A stretch of 64,000 nt of DNA, from assembly GCF_004765815.2 (NCBI RefSeq), contig NZ_ML974127.1, positions 1,156,927-1,220,926 of the forward strand. The letters are read 5' to 3'. The notes beneath the pieces are model-generated. The model saw nothing but the letters and a program-made list of their open reading frames with translations. It had not been told where the DNA came from and did no database searches. How positions within the stretch are numbered: the stretch's first letter is position 1; each line of letters begins with the position of its first letter. The translations under genes were made by a program, and so were the position numbers. Source of the stretch: Halorussus salinus. Its GTDB lineage: Archaea > Halobacteriota > Halobacteria > Halobacteriales > Haladaptataceae. This document shows positions 16,896-24,611 of this stretch, in pieces.

Positions 16896-17680
16896 CGGGG
16901 CGGTCCGGCGGGAGCGGGACGCTCGACCGACGCGGCGTCAGCGAGACCATCGGTTTCGTCTTCGTGTTCGCCTTGGTGACGGCCTCGGTCGGCGTGGTCT
17001 ACACGACGGGCATCGGCGGTCTCGAAGACGCCCGCGAGGACGAGCAGTTGACCAACGCGGTCCGGGCGTTCGACGTGCTGGACGACAACGTCGGGGACCT
17101 GACCCGCGAGGGCGCGCCGAGTCGCGCGACCGAACTCAAACTCTCGGACGCGACGCTCGGGTTCGGCGACCCGGTGACCGTCGAAGTACGGGTCAACCAC
17201 ACCGCCACGGACGCCAACGCGACGTACTCGGCGACGACCCGGCCGCTGGTCTACTCCGGCGCGGCGGGCGACGTGGTGTACTCGGCGGGCGCGACGTTCC
17301 GCGTGGACGACGGCGCGGCCGCGATGCGCACCGAACCCGGCCTACTGGTGGACGACCGGCGCTCGATGGTGCCCCTACTGGTGACGTACCCGCGCACGGA
17401 TTCGGGCGGCATCGGGGGCTCCTCGACGGTCCTGTTGGTCGCCTACCGCCAGTCGCAGGGACTCGACGGCACCTTCGACACGGGTCCCGACGCGGCCGAC
17501 GAAGCGCGGGTCAACGTGACGGTGGATTCGCCCCGCGCCGCGGCGTGGGGCCGCTACCTCGAGGAGACCGGCATGACGGCCGTCGATGGCGACGCCAGCG
17601 ACGGCGAGGTGACCTACCAGTTCCGGACCGACCACCTGCTGGTCTCCGAGACTGTCGTGGAGTTCGACCTGAAGGGCTGA
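16892..17680 (+). CDS. pilin/archaellin N-domain-like membrane protein of the secretion locus (5)
   Basis: 262 residues from GTG 16892, chosen because it overlaps the previous stop (GTGA); the frame is open upstream but only as an alternative frame of the previous gene. The N-terminus RRGVSETIGFVFVFALVTAS is very close to haloarchaeal pilin signal regions (polar R-G-V-S-E followed by the hydrophobic assembly helix). The remaining ~220 residues are an extracellular domain with sequons (NHT, NAT). Last gene of the plus-strand pilus operon, facing the convergent 592-residue protein. Confidence 0.8.
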   Translation: MTGRSGGSGTLDRRGVSETIGFVFVFALVTASVGVVYTTGIGGLEDAREDEQLTNAVRAFDVLDDNVGDLTREGAPSRATELKLSDATLGFGDPVTVEVRVNHTATDANATYSATTRPLVYSGAAGDVVYSAGATFRVDDGAAAMRTEPGLLVDDRRSMVPLLVTYPRTDSGGIGGSSTVLLVAYRQSQGLDGTFDTGPDAADEARVNVTVDSPRAAAWGRYLEETGMTAVDGDASDGEVTYQFRTDHLLVSETVVEFDLKG

Positions 17681-17732
17681 GGCGGTGTCTGGGCGTCGGG
17701 TTATCTCTCTCGATAGAAAAGCAGTGGCCTCC

Positions 17733-19511
17733 TCACGCGCTCGTCACGTTCACGCGACTGACGCTGATGTGGAGGTAGGTCAGCCGCGGGACGTTGCTCC
17801 CCGCGCCGACTACGGGGTCTACCGACCGGAGCGCCCTGTCGAAGTGAATCGACCCGCCAGCCTGCAACAAGGTGTTGCCGCCCCCGACGACGCCGCCGAA
17901 CAGTTCCGACTGGGTGCGGACCGTAATCGACCCCGTCTGGCTGTCGGTGCCCGGCGCGTAGATTAGCCCGACGAACTTCGCGTGGTCGTCGAGTTTCACG
18001 TCGAGACCCGGCTTGGCGTACACTCGGAACGTCGGCGAGTCGTGCGTCGTCGTGTCGCCGACTTCGCCGCCGATTACGTGGAACTTCGAGCCGGAGGTGT
18101 AGAGTTTCACCATCCCGCCGTCGGGGTCAGCCACCTCGACGGTCGCGTCGGTCCACACCACGTCGTCGTCCACGACGAGCGTGATGTCGCCGCCCGAGTT
18201 GTCCAACACCAGCGTCTGGGACGAATCGAGGTTCTCGTTATCGAGGTAGTACGCGCCCGAGGGTAGAGTGAGCGTCGATTCAGATTGGTTCCACTCCTCG
18301 CCGTCGATGGCGGTCACGGCGTCGTTGTCGTTGTTCGAGGGCTTGCTGTACGTCGAGACTTTCCCCGTTACCATGTCGCCGATGGGTGTGATGTCCGGAA
18401 CCGTGCCGTTGTTGGCTTGCCACCCGGAGACCGAGCTACAGTCGCTTCCGGGCGGGCCACCGTTGCAGTCGATGGTGCCGCCGTAGGAGACGTTCCCGTG
18501 GACCGTGACGCCGCCGCCGAACTCGACCGTACCGCCGCCCGTCCGCAGGTCGCCGTAGATTTCCGCACCGCCGGTGAGTTCGACGCTCCCTTTCGTGACG
18601 ATGGTGCCCTTGTATGGCGGCGACGGACTGCCGGGGTACGGGCCGTCCGAGGAGTTGTAGCTGTCGGTGAACGACGACCCGCCAGCGCCCTTGATGGTCA
18701 TCTGGTCGGGGGTGGTTCCGGCCAGCGCGTTCGTGACGTTGCGGGTCCGAGTCGGGACGACCAGCGTGATGAACACCCGGTCGTCGTCGTGGTCGTAGGA
18801 GACGCGCCCGCCGGTCCGTTGCTCGAAGAACCGGCCCCACGCCTCGTAGTACTCGCTCCGGACGGTGACGTTGACCTCGCCGTTTTCGAGGGGGTTCCGG
18901 AAGTCGTCGGTACCGGGCTTGGGGAACTTCGATTCGGTGGGACCGTCGCGAGTCACGCGGACCGTCCCGTCCAACGAGTCGGTGCCATTGACCGTGACCA
19001 GCGGGAGCGTCAGCGTCGTCCCCCGGTAGTGAAACTCCGGCGGCGAGACCATCGTACTCCCGCCCTCCGTGCGCTTCCAGACGCCGCCGCCCTGATAGGC
19101 GATGTCGGTGTCGCCGTTCGCGTAGGTTATCGCGCCGAGCGTCTGGTTCATCACGACGTATTCGGTCGTGCCGTCGGTCCGGTTGACGACTCGGACGCGC
19201 ATCCACCCGCTTCGGTTCTCGACGGCGACGCTATCGACGCCGAGTGAGGTTCGCTGGACGGGCGACGAACCGATGCCGACCAGACTCGCCTTCGAGTCGA
19301 GTTGCGTCATCGCGTTCTCCGCGCTGTCTATCTCCGAGGCCTGCTTCGAGTCGTTCAGCGCCGACGACCCGAACGACACGATGAGGCCCGTCCCGACGAT
19401 AGTGATAGCGAGCAGAAGTATCACACTCAGTACTTCGGACTGACCACGGAGGCCTCCAACTGTCGCTCTCTCTCGTGTGCCCCCTGATTCGAACCCTCGC
19501 CGACCGGTCAT
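17733..19511 (-). CDS. large pilin-like surface protein with repetitive beta-rich ectodomain
   Basis: 592 residues from ATG 19511, chosen because a TATA box lies 24-29 bases upstream. The N-terminus GLRGQSEVLSVILLLAIT matches the archaellin/pilin type (R-G-Q-S-E-V-L before a hydrophobic helix). After about 300 residues of extracellular domain comes a Gly-rich stretch near residues 285-345 (SVELTGGAEIYGDLRTGGGT, then VEFGGGVTVHGNVSYGG) that looks like a beta-helical polymer-forming fold, then CNGGPPGSDC and a second beta-rich region ending in YLHISVSRVNVTSA. It could be a tip adhesin or surface subunit built with the convergent pilus operon. Transcribed separately from that operon. Confidence 0.8.
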   Translation of the reverse strand: MTGRRGFESGGTRERATVGGLRGQSEVLSVILLLAITIVGTGLIVSFGSSALNDSKQASEIDSAENAMTQLDSKASLVGIGSSPVQRTSLGVDSVAVENRSGWMRVRVVNRTDGTTEYVVMNQTLGAITYANGDTDIAYQGGGVWKRTEGGSTMVSPPEFHYRGTTLTLPLVTVNGTDSLDGTVRVTRDGPTESKFPKPGTDDFRNPLENGEVNVTVRSEYYEAWGRFFEQRTGGRVSYDHDDDRVFITLVVPTRTRNVTNALAGTTPDQMTIKGAGGSSFTDSYNSSDGPYPGSPSPPYKGTIVTKGSVELTGGAEIYGDLRTGGGTVEFGGGVTVHGNVSYGGTIDCNGGPPGSDCSSVSGWQANNGTVPDITPIGDMVTGKVSTYSKPSNNDNDAVTAIDGEEWNQSESTLTLPSGAYYLDNENLDSSQTLVLDNSGGDITLVVDDDVVWTDATVEVADPDGGMVKLYTSGSKFHVIGGEVGDTTTHDSPTFRVYAKPGLDVKLDDHAKFVGLIYAPGTDSQTGSITVRTQSELFGGVVGGGNTLLQAGGSIHFDRALRSVDPVVGAGSNVPRLTYLHISVSRVNVTSA

Positions 19512-19534
19512 ATCCGCCCCATCGAACCACTGTG

Positions 19535-19540
19535 TTATAA
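19535..19540 (-). promoter_or_regulatory. TATA-like box for the 592-residue pilin-like gene
   Basis: TTATAA on the minus strand, 24-29 bases before the ATG at 19511. It is consistent with a leaderless transcript and decides the start codon of the gene. Confidence 0.55.
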
Positions 19541-19647
19541 ACCAACTTGCCACCTCTCGGGAAATATTCACTAGTGCGTTGACTCGACCGGACGAACGAC
19601 GGTCCGGAGGCCACAAGCGATTCCCTCGTGGCGACCGTGCTTCGACC

Positions 19648-19779
19648 GTGCCCAAACTCTCGACCGTCGTCATGCTCGTCGGCGTGGGACTGTTCGTCCT
19701 CCCGATTCCCGGTACGTTCATCCTCGGCGGACTCGTGATGTTCGTCGGCATCCTGTTGTATCTAGTCCGCGGACGTTGA
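19648..19779 (+). CDS. very small membrane protein (43 residues)
   Basis: From GTG 19648 the frame gives VPKLSTVVMLVGVGLFVLPI and a second hydrophobic stretch ending YLVRGR, that is, two short membrane helices joined by a PGT turn. The frame is open further upstream, but that part is not hydrophobic and crosses the promoter of the divergent gene. The compact helical-hairpin composition favours a real gene. Function unknown. Confidence 0.55.
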   Translation: MPKLSTVVMLVGVGLFVLPIPGTFILGGLVMFVGILLYLVRGR

Positions 19780-19948
19780 ACGGCGGGCGTCGAACGGTAG
19801 TCATTCGGACCGCGGAACCGGCCGCCGATTCGGTCGTTTTCCGGGGTTGCTGGCCCCGTCTCGGCCGCTGGCTTCGGGGCGTCCTCCGGCGGTTCGACCC
19901 ACCGGAAACTCTTTGTACGACGCCCACTGATAACGGATAGCAACCAGA

Positions 19949-20278
19949 ATGAGTATGTCGAGAAAGAACATCGACCCTGTGGAAATCGAATCTACCTCCG
20001 AAAACGGCGACCCTAACTCTACCTACGTCTTCGACATCAGCCAGCACATGCTCGACGGCGAAGTGTGCACAGGTGTCGCGCTCGCACTCTCGGAGGTGGT
20101 CGAGCGCGACCCCGCACAGATGACGCCTCTCAGCTCGGTCGTGGACTGCGACGCGCTCCAGTTGTTCTTCCGAACGCGCCGGTACGGCGACCTCCGGGAC
20201 GACGTGTCGGTGTCGTTTCCCTACGACGTGTACGAGGTCACGGTCCATTCGAGCGGTCGCATCCTCGTGACGGGCTAA
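19949..20278 (+). CDS. HalOD1 output domain protein
   Basis: 109 residues, soluble. The region from about residue 36 (ISQHMLDGEVCTGVALALSE) through the hallmark segment RDPAQMTPLSSVVDCDALQL to the C-terminal beta strands (YEVTVHSSGRILVTG) matches the haloarchaeal output domain HalOD1, usually found alone or fused to signal-transduction domains. Here it is a single-domain protein. A second in-frame ATG lies two codons downstream. Its target is not known; no sensor or kinase gene is adjacent. Confidence 0.85.
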   Translation: MSMSRKNIDPVEIESTSENGDPNSTYVFDISQHMLDGEVCTGVALALSEVVERDPAQMTPLSSVVDCDALQLFFRTRRYGDLRDDVSVSFPYDVYEVTVHSSGRILVTG

Positions 20279-20374
20279 CTCGACGCTTCGACCGACTCCG
20301 ATTCGCCCCTGTTCGCGTTTTCCGACTGGTCGCGCGGCGATAGACCTACGTTCCTTCGACAGGTGTGCTATCGT

Positions 20375-20581
20375 ATGGCAACCACGTCGAGCGGGTTCGA
20401 CTGGCGGGTCGCCGCGCTCGTCGTCGTCCTCGTCGGTGCTGGCGCGCTCCAAGTCGTCGTCGCGGCGGGGGTGGGCGACGAGGACGCCCAACTCGTCGTC
20501 ATCGGGACCGCGAGCATCGTCATGCTACTGGCACTCGGTGTCGTGATGCTCCTCGTTCGGAGTCGGACGTATCTCGACTGA
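20375..20581 (+). CDS. small two-helix membrane protein
   Basis: 68 residues from ATG 20375 (MATTSSGFDWRVAALVVV). Two membrane helices at about 10-30 and 38-60, then a short basic end (RSRTYLD). An in-frame alternative start four codons upstream is less likely. It stands alone between the HalOD1 gene and another small membrane protein. Function unknown. Confidence 0.6.
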   Translation: MATTSSGFDWRVAALVVVLVGAGALQVVVAAGVGDEDAQLVVIGTASIVMLLALGVVMLLVRSRTYLD

Positions 20582-20658
20582 ACGCGCCGTTCGACCGGGC
20601 GAGCGCCAACAGGGCCGAGCGCCAACAATGATGTGACCGGCGCGCGTACCCTCGCGAA

Positions 20659-20850
20659 ATGCGGGACCTCCTCGGGCCGACCTCCCTGAACCTCGCGGCG
20701 CTCGCGGTCGTCGCGGCGCTCCTCGGGATTGCGCACTTTTCGTCGCCCTCGCCGCTAGTTCGCTACGGCGCGTGGCTGGCCGCGTTCGCGGTCTGGATGG
20801 CGTGGTTCGTCGTCGTCGCGCGCGAATGGATTTCGCGGGCGGACTTCTGA
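20659..20850 (+). CDS. small two-helix membrane protein
   Basis: 63 residues with hydrophobic segments at about 9-26 and 33-53, ending in a basic cytoplasmic tail (REWISRADF). The positive-inside pattern and absence of a competing reading frame support a genuine gene. Function unknown; possibly transcribed with the similar protein upstream (77-base gap). Confidence 0.55.
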   Translation: MRDLLGPTSLNLAALAVVAALLGIAHFSSPSPLVRYGAWLAAFAVWMAWFVVVAREWISRADF

Positions 20851-20953
20851 GGCTTTCACAGGCGTACTTCTGAAACGGAGTCCGTCGAACCCCGCGCGAG
20901 GAGCCCCGACCGGCGAGCGAATCCAGCGTGGCGTTGCCACGCACGATGCAACC

Positions 20954-20960
20954 TTTTAAA
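20954..20960 (+). promoter_or_regulatory. TATA box of the aIF1A gene
   Basis: TTTTAAA at 24-30 bases before the GTG start at 20984, the classic spacing for a leaderless haloarchaeal transcript. Confidence 0.6.
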
Positions 20961-20983
20961 AGCGTGGGACACTTATTCTGGTT

Positions 20984-21271
20984 GTGAGTGAAAATTCTGG
21001 GCGACGGAACCTCCGCATGCCCGACGACTCCGAACAGTTCGCTATCGTAACCGAGATGCTCGGCAAGAACCGCGTACGCCTGCGCTGTAACGACGGCGTA
21101 GAGCGCATGGGCCGGATTCCGGGCCGGATGCGAAAGCGAATCTGGATTCGACGCGACGACATCGTGCTGTGCGAACCGTGGGACTGGCAGGACGAGAAAG
21201 CCGACATTGAGTGGCGCTACGACGGGTCCGCGCAGGACCAACTGCGGCGCGAAGGCCACATCAACGTCTAA
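20984..21271 (+). CDS. translation initiation factor aIF1A (eIF-1A family)
   Basis: 95 residues from GTG 20984. The protein has the S1-like OB fold of eIF1[21 protein letters not shown], then [13 protein letters not shown], and the [17 protein letters not shown] stretch characteristic of this factor. It binds the small ribosomal subunit in the A-site region and promotes accurate start-codon selection. Length matches archaeal homologues (about 95). A strong TATA box is present directly upstream, so the gene is probably monocistronic and leaderless. Confidence 0.96.
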   Translation: MSENSGRRNLRMPDDSEQFAIVTEMLGKNRVRLRCNDGVERMGRIPGRMRKRIWIRRDDIVLCEPWDWQDEKADIEWRYDGSAQDQLRREGHINV

Positions 21272-21313
21272 TATCGCTGTTTCCTCGGTCAGTCATCTTC
21301 CGACCGACTAGCC

Positions 21314-21367
21314 TCGGTAGTCGGTCGAGAGTCGGTAGTCAGTCCCGAATTGGTAGTCAGTCCCGAG
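21314..21367 (+). repeat. three tandem 18-bp repeats, intergenic
   Basis: Units at 21314-21331, 21332-21349 and 21350-21367, each beginning T(C/T)GGTAGTC. The last two differ at only two positions; the first is more diverged. They lie between the aIF1A gene and the coiled-coil gene. No function seen; similar GC-rich arrays occur elsewhere in the window. Confidence 0.7.
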
Positions 21368-21436
21368 TTACTGCTCGTGCGCGTCGTCGGTTTCGATTTT
21401 CGGAAACTTGATGAATCCGTCGCGAAAGGTCGGCGT

Positions 21437-21742
21437 ATGGGAGACGACGTTATCGAAGCGGTTCTCGACGGTGACGAGAGCGTGAGCGACCTCGACGACG
21501 AGGAGATCGACGCGATGCTGGACGAGATCGAGGACACCGTCGAGCGCATCGACTCGACCATCGAGTCGCTGAGCCAACAGCGACAGGCGCTACAGGAGAG
21601 GGCCGAAGAGTTGCGGACGTTTCAAATGCGGCGCGAACTGTTCCCCGAAGACGCAATCGAGAACCTCAGCGAACTCGCTTCGACACTACAGGCGGCGCGC
21701 GAGTCCGAGGGTCTCGACTCCTCGAATAGAGACGAACAGTAG
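21437..21742 (+). CDS. small acidic coiled-coil protein
   Basis: 101 residues from ATG 21437 (MGDDVIEAVLDGDESVSDLD). An upstream in-frame start at 21350 would lie inside the 18-bp repeats and is less likely. Residues about 28-75 form a heptad-patterned helix (for example MLDEIEDTVERIDSTIESL, then SQQRQALQERAEELRT), suggesting a dimeric coiled coil. No catalytic motif, no membrane helix. Function unknown. Confidence 0.6.
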   Translation: MGDDVIEAVLDGDESVSDLDDEEIDAMLDEIEDTVERIDSTIESLSQQRQALQERAEELRTFQMRRELFPEDAIENLSELASTLQAARESEGLDSSNRDEQ

Positions 21743-21894
21743 CCAGTGACCGTGTGGACGCTGATACGGAGGGAGGAACGAAAGCGGCGAGAGAATGGGA
21801 GTGAACTCGTCGGGACCGAGCAAACGCGGTTCGTTTGCGAGGGTCGAGGAGTCCGCGACTGTCAGGAGTGGACGCAGTGAACGGAAGGAAGGAG

Positions 21895-21966
21895 TGGACT
21901 CGTCGGGATTTGAACCCGAGGCCTTCCCCGTGCCAGGGGGATGATCTACCGCTGATCTACGAGCCC
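21895..21966 (-). tRNA. tRNA-Ala (anticodon GGC)
   Basis: A 72-nt cloverleaf on the minus strand. The acceptor stem pairs GGGCTCG with CGAGTCC and the discriminator base is A; CCA is not encoded. The D arm pairs GATC with GATC around AGCGGTA. The anticodon stem TCCCC/GGGGA encloses loop CTGGCAC with anticodon GGC. The T arm TCGGG/CCCGA encloses TTCAAAT. No intron. It reads Ala codon GCC, the dominant Ala codon expected in this GC-rich genome. Confidence 0.96.
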
Positions 21967-21997
21967 TCGAACGCATTTCTTCGTTGGCCGGGGTTAC

Positions 21998-22005
21998 TGA
22001 TAAAC
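21998..22005 (-). promoter_or_regulatory. TATA-like box for tRNA-Ala
   Basis: GTTTATCA on the minus strand, 32-39 bases before the tRNA 5' end, leaving room for a short 5' leader removed by RNase P. Confidence 0.5.
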
Positions 22006-22548
22006 CTCTCGGATTCTGTCTACCAACGCGACGAGGTGACGCGGGACGGTGAGGATGCAGTACTGCGATTCCTCCGTCGATATCGTTCGCCCCGACAGTA
22101 GGGGACTCCTTTTCCGACGAGGGAAACGACGAGAAGCTAGCGTCAAGCTTGAGCAAAGGAGTCTACAGCACCGAAACCGCCCCGCACCGCGACGGCCACC
22201 TCCTCCCCAACCGATTGCGTTGCTCGTCTCCGCTTCGCTCCGACCTGCGCTACTCATCCCTCGCGCGGCTTGGCGCGACACGAGGTCGCGCCAGCGCGCG
22301 CCGAGTCAAATTAAAGACGTGTCACAATCAACGGACCGATGACAAAACTCAGTGTCGGAGGCGGAAGCGACAACGACTTAAAGTGCCCTCGGTAATTCAC
22401 TGGATACGGGAACAGCACAGCCGCAAATCTGACTCGCCGTGGGCTTCCACGGCTCGGGATTGCGGACGTGCGCCGCGTCAGACCGACGCAATTGCACGCC
22501 TACCTCACAAATCGGCGATAGCGGCCTGTGCAGTTCCAATCAGAAACT
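22006..22548 (+). other. long gene-free region upstream of rps15
   Basis: About 540 bases with no convincing gene. It contains two possible plus-strand TATA elements (ATTAAAG near 22309-22315 and CTTAAAG near 22376-22382). Between the second and the rps15 start are about 165 bases with a perfect 7-bp hairpin (22436-22442 pairing with 22447-22453, loop GCTT) and a further TTGCG/CGCAA-bounded structure (about 22460-22492). This could be a 5' leader of the ribosomal operon or a small RNA. An 18-codon frame at 22339 is too short to support. Confidence 0.45.
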
Positions 22549-23013
22549 ATGGCACGAATGCACACCCGCCGCCGCGGCTCGTCGGACTCCGACAAGCCCG
22601 TGGCAGACGACCCGCCGGAGTGGAGCGACGTAGACGAAGACGCAATCGAGGAGCGCGTTGTCGAACTGGCAGAACAGGGCCACAGCCCGAGCCAGATCGG
22701 CCTGAAGCTTCGCGACGAGGGCGTGAAGGGCACGCCCATCCCCGACGTGAAGCTGGCGACCGGCAAGAAGGTCACCGAGATTCTCGACGAGAACGACGCC
22801 GACGACGACCTGCCGGAAGACCTCTACAACCTGCTCGAACGGGCCGTCCGTCTCCGCGAACATATGGACGAGAACCCGCAGGACGCCCAGAACAAGCGCG
22901 CGCTCCAGAACACCCAATCGAAGGTCCGCCGTCTCGTGGACTACTACCGCGGCGACGAACTCGACGCCGACTTCAAGTACTCCTACGAGAACGCCAAGGA
23001 ACTCCTCGAATAG
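22549..23013 (+). CDS. rps15: 30S ribosomal protein uS15 (S15P/S13e)
   Basis: 154 residues from ATG 22549 (MARMHTRRRGSSDSDKPV). The archaeal/eukaryotic-type N-terminal extension is followed by the S15 core, with GHSPSQIGLKLRDEGVKG and IPDVKLATGKKVTEIL around residues 48-85 and the C-terminal helices ending LVDYYRGDELDADFKY. It binds 16S rRNA in the central domain. The stop is directly followed by the ATG of the RecJ-like gene (23014), starting a four-gene operon with pcc1 and the eS1 gene. Confidence 0.97.
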   Translation: MARMHTRRRGSSDSDKPVADDPPEWSDVDEDAIEERVVELAEQGHSPSQIGLKLRDEGVKGTPIPDVKLATGKKVTEILDENDADDDLPEDLYNLLERAVRLREHMDENPQDAQNKRALQNTQSKVRRLVDYYRGDELDADFKYSYENAKELLE

Positions 23014-24279
23014 ATGTCCACCTCGGGTCGAAGCGGAACCGACGGGCCAGCGTCGTCGGCCAGCGACGCGGCCGCCCGAGTGCGCGAGGCCGACTTCGTT
23101 CGAGTCCTCGCGCGCGCCGACGGCGACTGTCTGGCGGCCGCCGGACTCCTCGCTCGCGCCTGCGCCGACCGCGCGACGCCGTACCAAGTTCGGGTCGGGC
23201 GATTCGGCGAGACGCTGGCCGACGCGGACGCCGCTGGCTCCGACCGCGACGACTCCGCCGACGGCGATTCGACCGCCGACGCGACCGACGACTCCGGCGA
23301 CACCACGCTCGCAATCGGTCTCGACCCCGCGGCCGACGTTCACCTGTCGGCCGACGAGACCCCGGCGAGCGTGACCGCCTTCGACGCCGCCGAGCAACTG
23401 GGCGCGACCCCGAACGCCGTGCTGGCGCTCGCGGGAGTCCTCGCCGCGGGTCGTCCCGCAGGCGCGGGCGAGAGCGCACACCTCCTCGAACGCGCCCGCG
23501 AGGCCGGTCTCTCGCGCCGACCCGGCGTCGGCGTGCCGACCGACGACCTCGTGGACGGCCTCGCCCACTCGACGCTCGCACACGCCGACTACTCGGGCGA
23601 CAGCGAGGCCGTGCAGGCTACGCTGGCCGAACTCGGTCTCCCGGCCGAACTCGGCGACGAGGCCCATCGGGCGGTCTCCTCGGAGTTCGCGCTCGCAGTC
23701 ACGGGAGCCGAGGGCGCGACCGACCGCGCCGCGGAGTCGGTCGAGCGCGCACTTCGACCGCACGCGATTCCGGGCGACGAGTCCGGTGGTGCCTCCGACG
23801 AGGAGTCCCCGGACGCGCTCGCGCCCTTCGCCACGGTCGAAGGCTACGCCGACGTGCTGGAGGCGGTCGCGCGCGAGCGACCGGGCGCTGGCGTCGCGCT
23901 GGCGCTCGGCCACGACGCGCGCGCCGACGCCCTCGACGCGTGGCGCGACCACGCCGAGCGCGCCCACACGGTCCTGCGCGAGGCCACGACCGGCCGATAC
24001 GACGGCCTGTTCGCGCTCCGCACGGACGACGCGCCCGTCGAGACGGTCGCCCGTCTCCTGCGGGACTTCCGGTCGCCGGAGCCAGTCGCGCTCGTCGTGA
24101 CCGACTCGGAGGCCGCCGCCGCGGCAGTCTCCGAGTCGGCCGTCGGCGCGGCGATGGCCGAGGCCGCACGGTCGGTCGGCGGCGCGGGCGGCGGCACGCC
24201 AGCCCGCGGCTACGCACGCTTCGACCCCGAGACGGACGCCAAGGAGTTTCTCGCCGCCTTCCGGGAGGCCAGCCCATGA
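23014..24279 (+). CDS. RecJ-like protein, apparently catalytically degenerate
   Basis: 421 residues. Position between uS15 and Pcc1 and the start RVLARADGDCLAAAGLLARA suggest the RecJ-like family that sits here in haloarchaea. The motif I aspartates are partly kept (ADGD) and the C-terminus has a DHHA1-like glycine stretch (GGAGGGTPARGYARF). However, no DHH motif, the metal-binding hallmark of active RecJ nucleases, is found. It is therefore probably not a nuclease; a structural role like that of Cdc45/inactive RecJ proteins in replication complexes is one possibility. An acidic insert (about residues 70-95) is a halophile feature. Coupled to pcc1 by a four-base overlap. Confidence 0.75.
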   Translation: MSTSGRSGTDGPASSASDAAARVREADFVRVLARADGDCLAAAGLLARACADRATPYQVRVGRFGETLADADAAGSDRDDSADGDSTADATDDSGDTTLAIGLDPAADVHLSADETPASVTAFDAAEQLGATPNAVLALAGVLAAGRPAGAGESAHLLERAREAGLSRRPGVGVPTDDLVDGLAHSTLAHADYSGDSEAVQATLAELGLPAELGDEAHRAVSSEFALAVTGAEGATDRAAESVERALRPHAIPGDESGGASDEESPDALAPFATVEGYADVLEAVARERPGAGVALALGHDARADALDAWRDHAERAHTVLREATTGRYDGLFALRTDDAPVETVARLLRDFRSPEPVALVVTDSEAAAAAVSESAVGAAMAEAARSVGGAGGGTPARGYARFDPETDAKEFLAAFREASP

Positions 24280-24611
24280 GTAGTCGCTCCGATTCGGAGG
24301 CGTCGGCCGAGCGCGCGGACGACGAGTCCGCCGGTCGCTCGGCGACGATTCGGACCGAACTCGACGCCGCCGACATCGTGGCAGCGTCGGTTCGCCCGGA
24401 CAACACGCCCGAAATCGACACGCGCGTCGAGGAGTTCGACGGCACCGACGGCGTCGGCGACGGCGTGGTCGTCACCGCCATCGAGCGCGAGACGACCGGC
24501 GGCCTCCGGACGACGGTGGACGATTACGTGGTGAACCTCGCGGTGGCGCGGCAGGTCGTACAGGCAGGCAACCGATTCGCAGACAAGCAGTCAGACACAA
24601 CTCAATCATGA
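24276..24611 (+). CDS. pcc1: KEOPS complex subunit Pcc1
   Basis: 111 residues from ATG 24276. After an acidic start, the Pcc1 fold is visible: DIVAASVRPDNTPEIDTRVE, then GDGVVVTAIERETTGGLRTT and VDDYVVNLAVARQVV. Pcc1 is the dimerising scaffold of KEOPS, which together with Kae1, Bud32 and Cgi121 makes the t6A modification of tRNAs reading ANN codons. It overlaps the RecJ-like gene upstream and the eS1 gene downstream by four bases each (ATGA), so all are translated from one mRNA. The frame extends far upstream, but only as a shadow of the neighbouring genes. Confidence 0.9.
   Translation: MSSRSDSEASAERADDESAGRSATIRTELDAADIVAASVRPDNTPEIDTRVEEFDGTDGVGDGVVVTAIERETTGGLRTTVDDYVVNLAVARQVVQAGNRFADKQSDTTQS

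Noticed and set aside
21835-22101. Small frame over the tRNA containing TRRDLNPRPSPC
   Set aside because: This is the common spurious translation of the antisense of a tRNA gene; the tRNA-Ala is the real feature.
22339-22432. Possible C/D box small RNA
   Set aside because: CCGATGAC and CTGA-like sequences are present, but the boxes deviate from consensus and no clear internal C'/D' boxes or guide match were seen.
22149-24275. Long plus-strand open frame through the rps15 and RecJ-like genes
   Set aside because: Its arginine/proline-rich translation is a frame shadow of the genes in the neighbouring frame; only its last 336 bases (24276-24611, Pcc1) are real.
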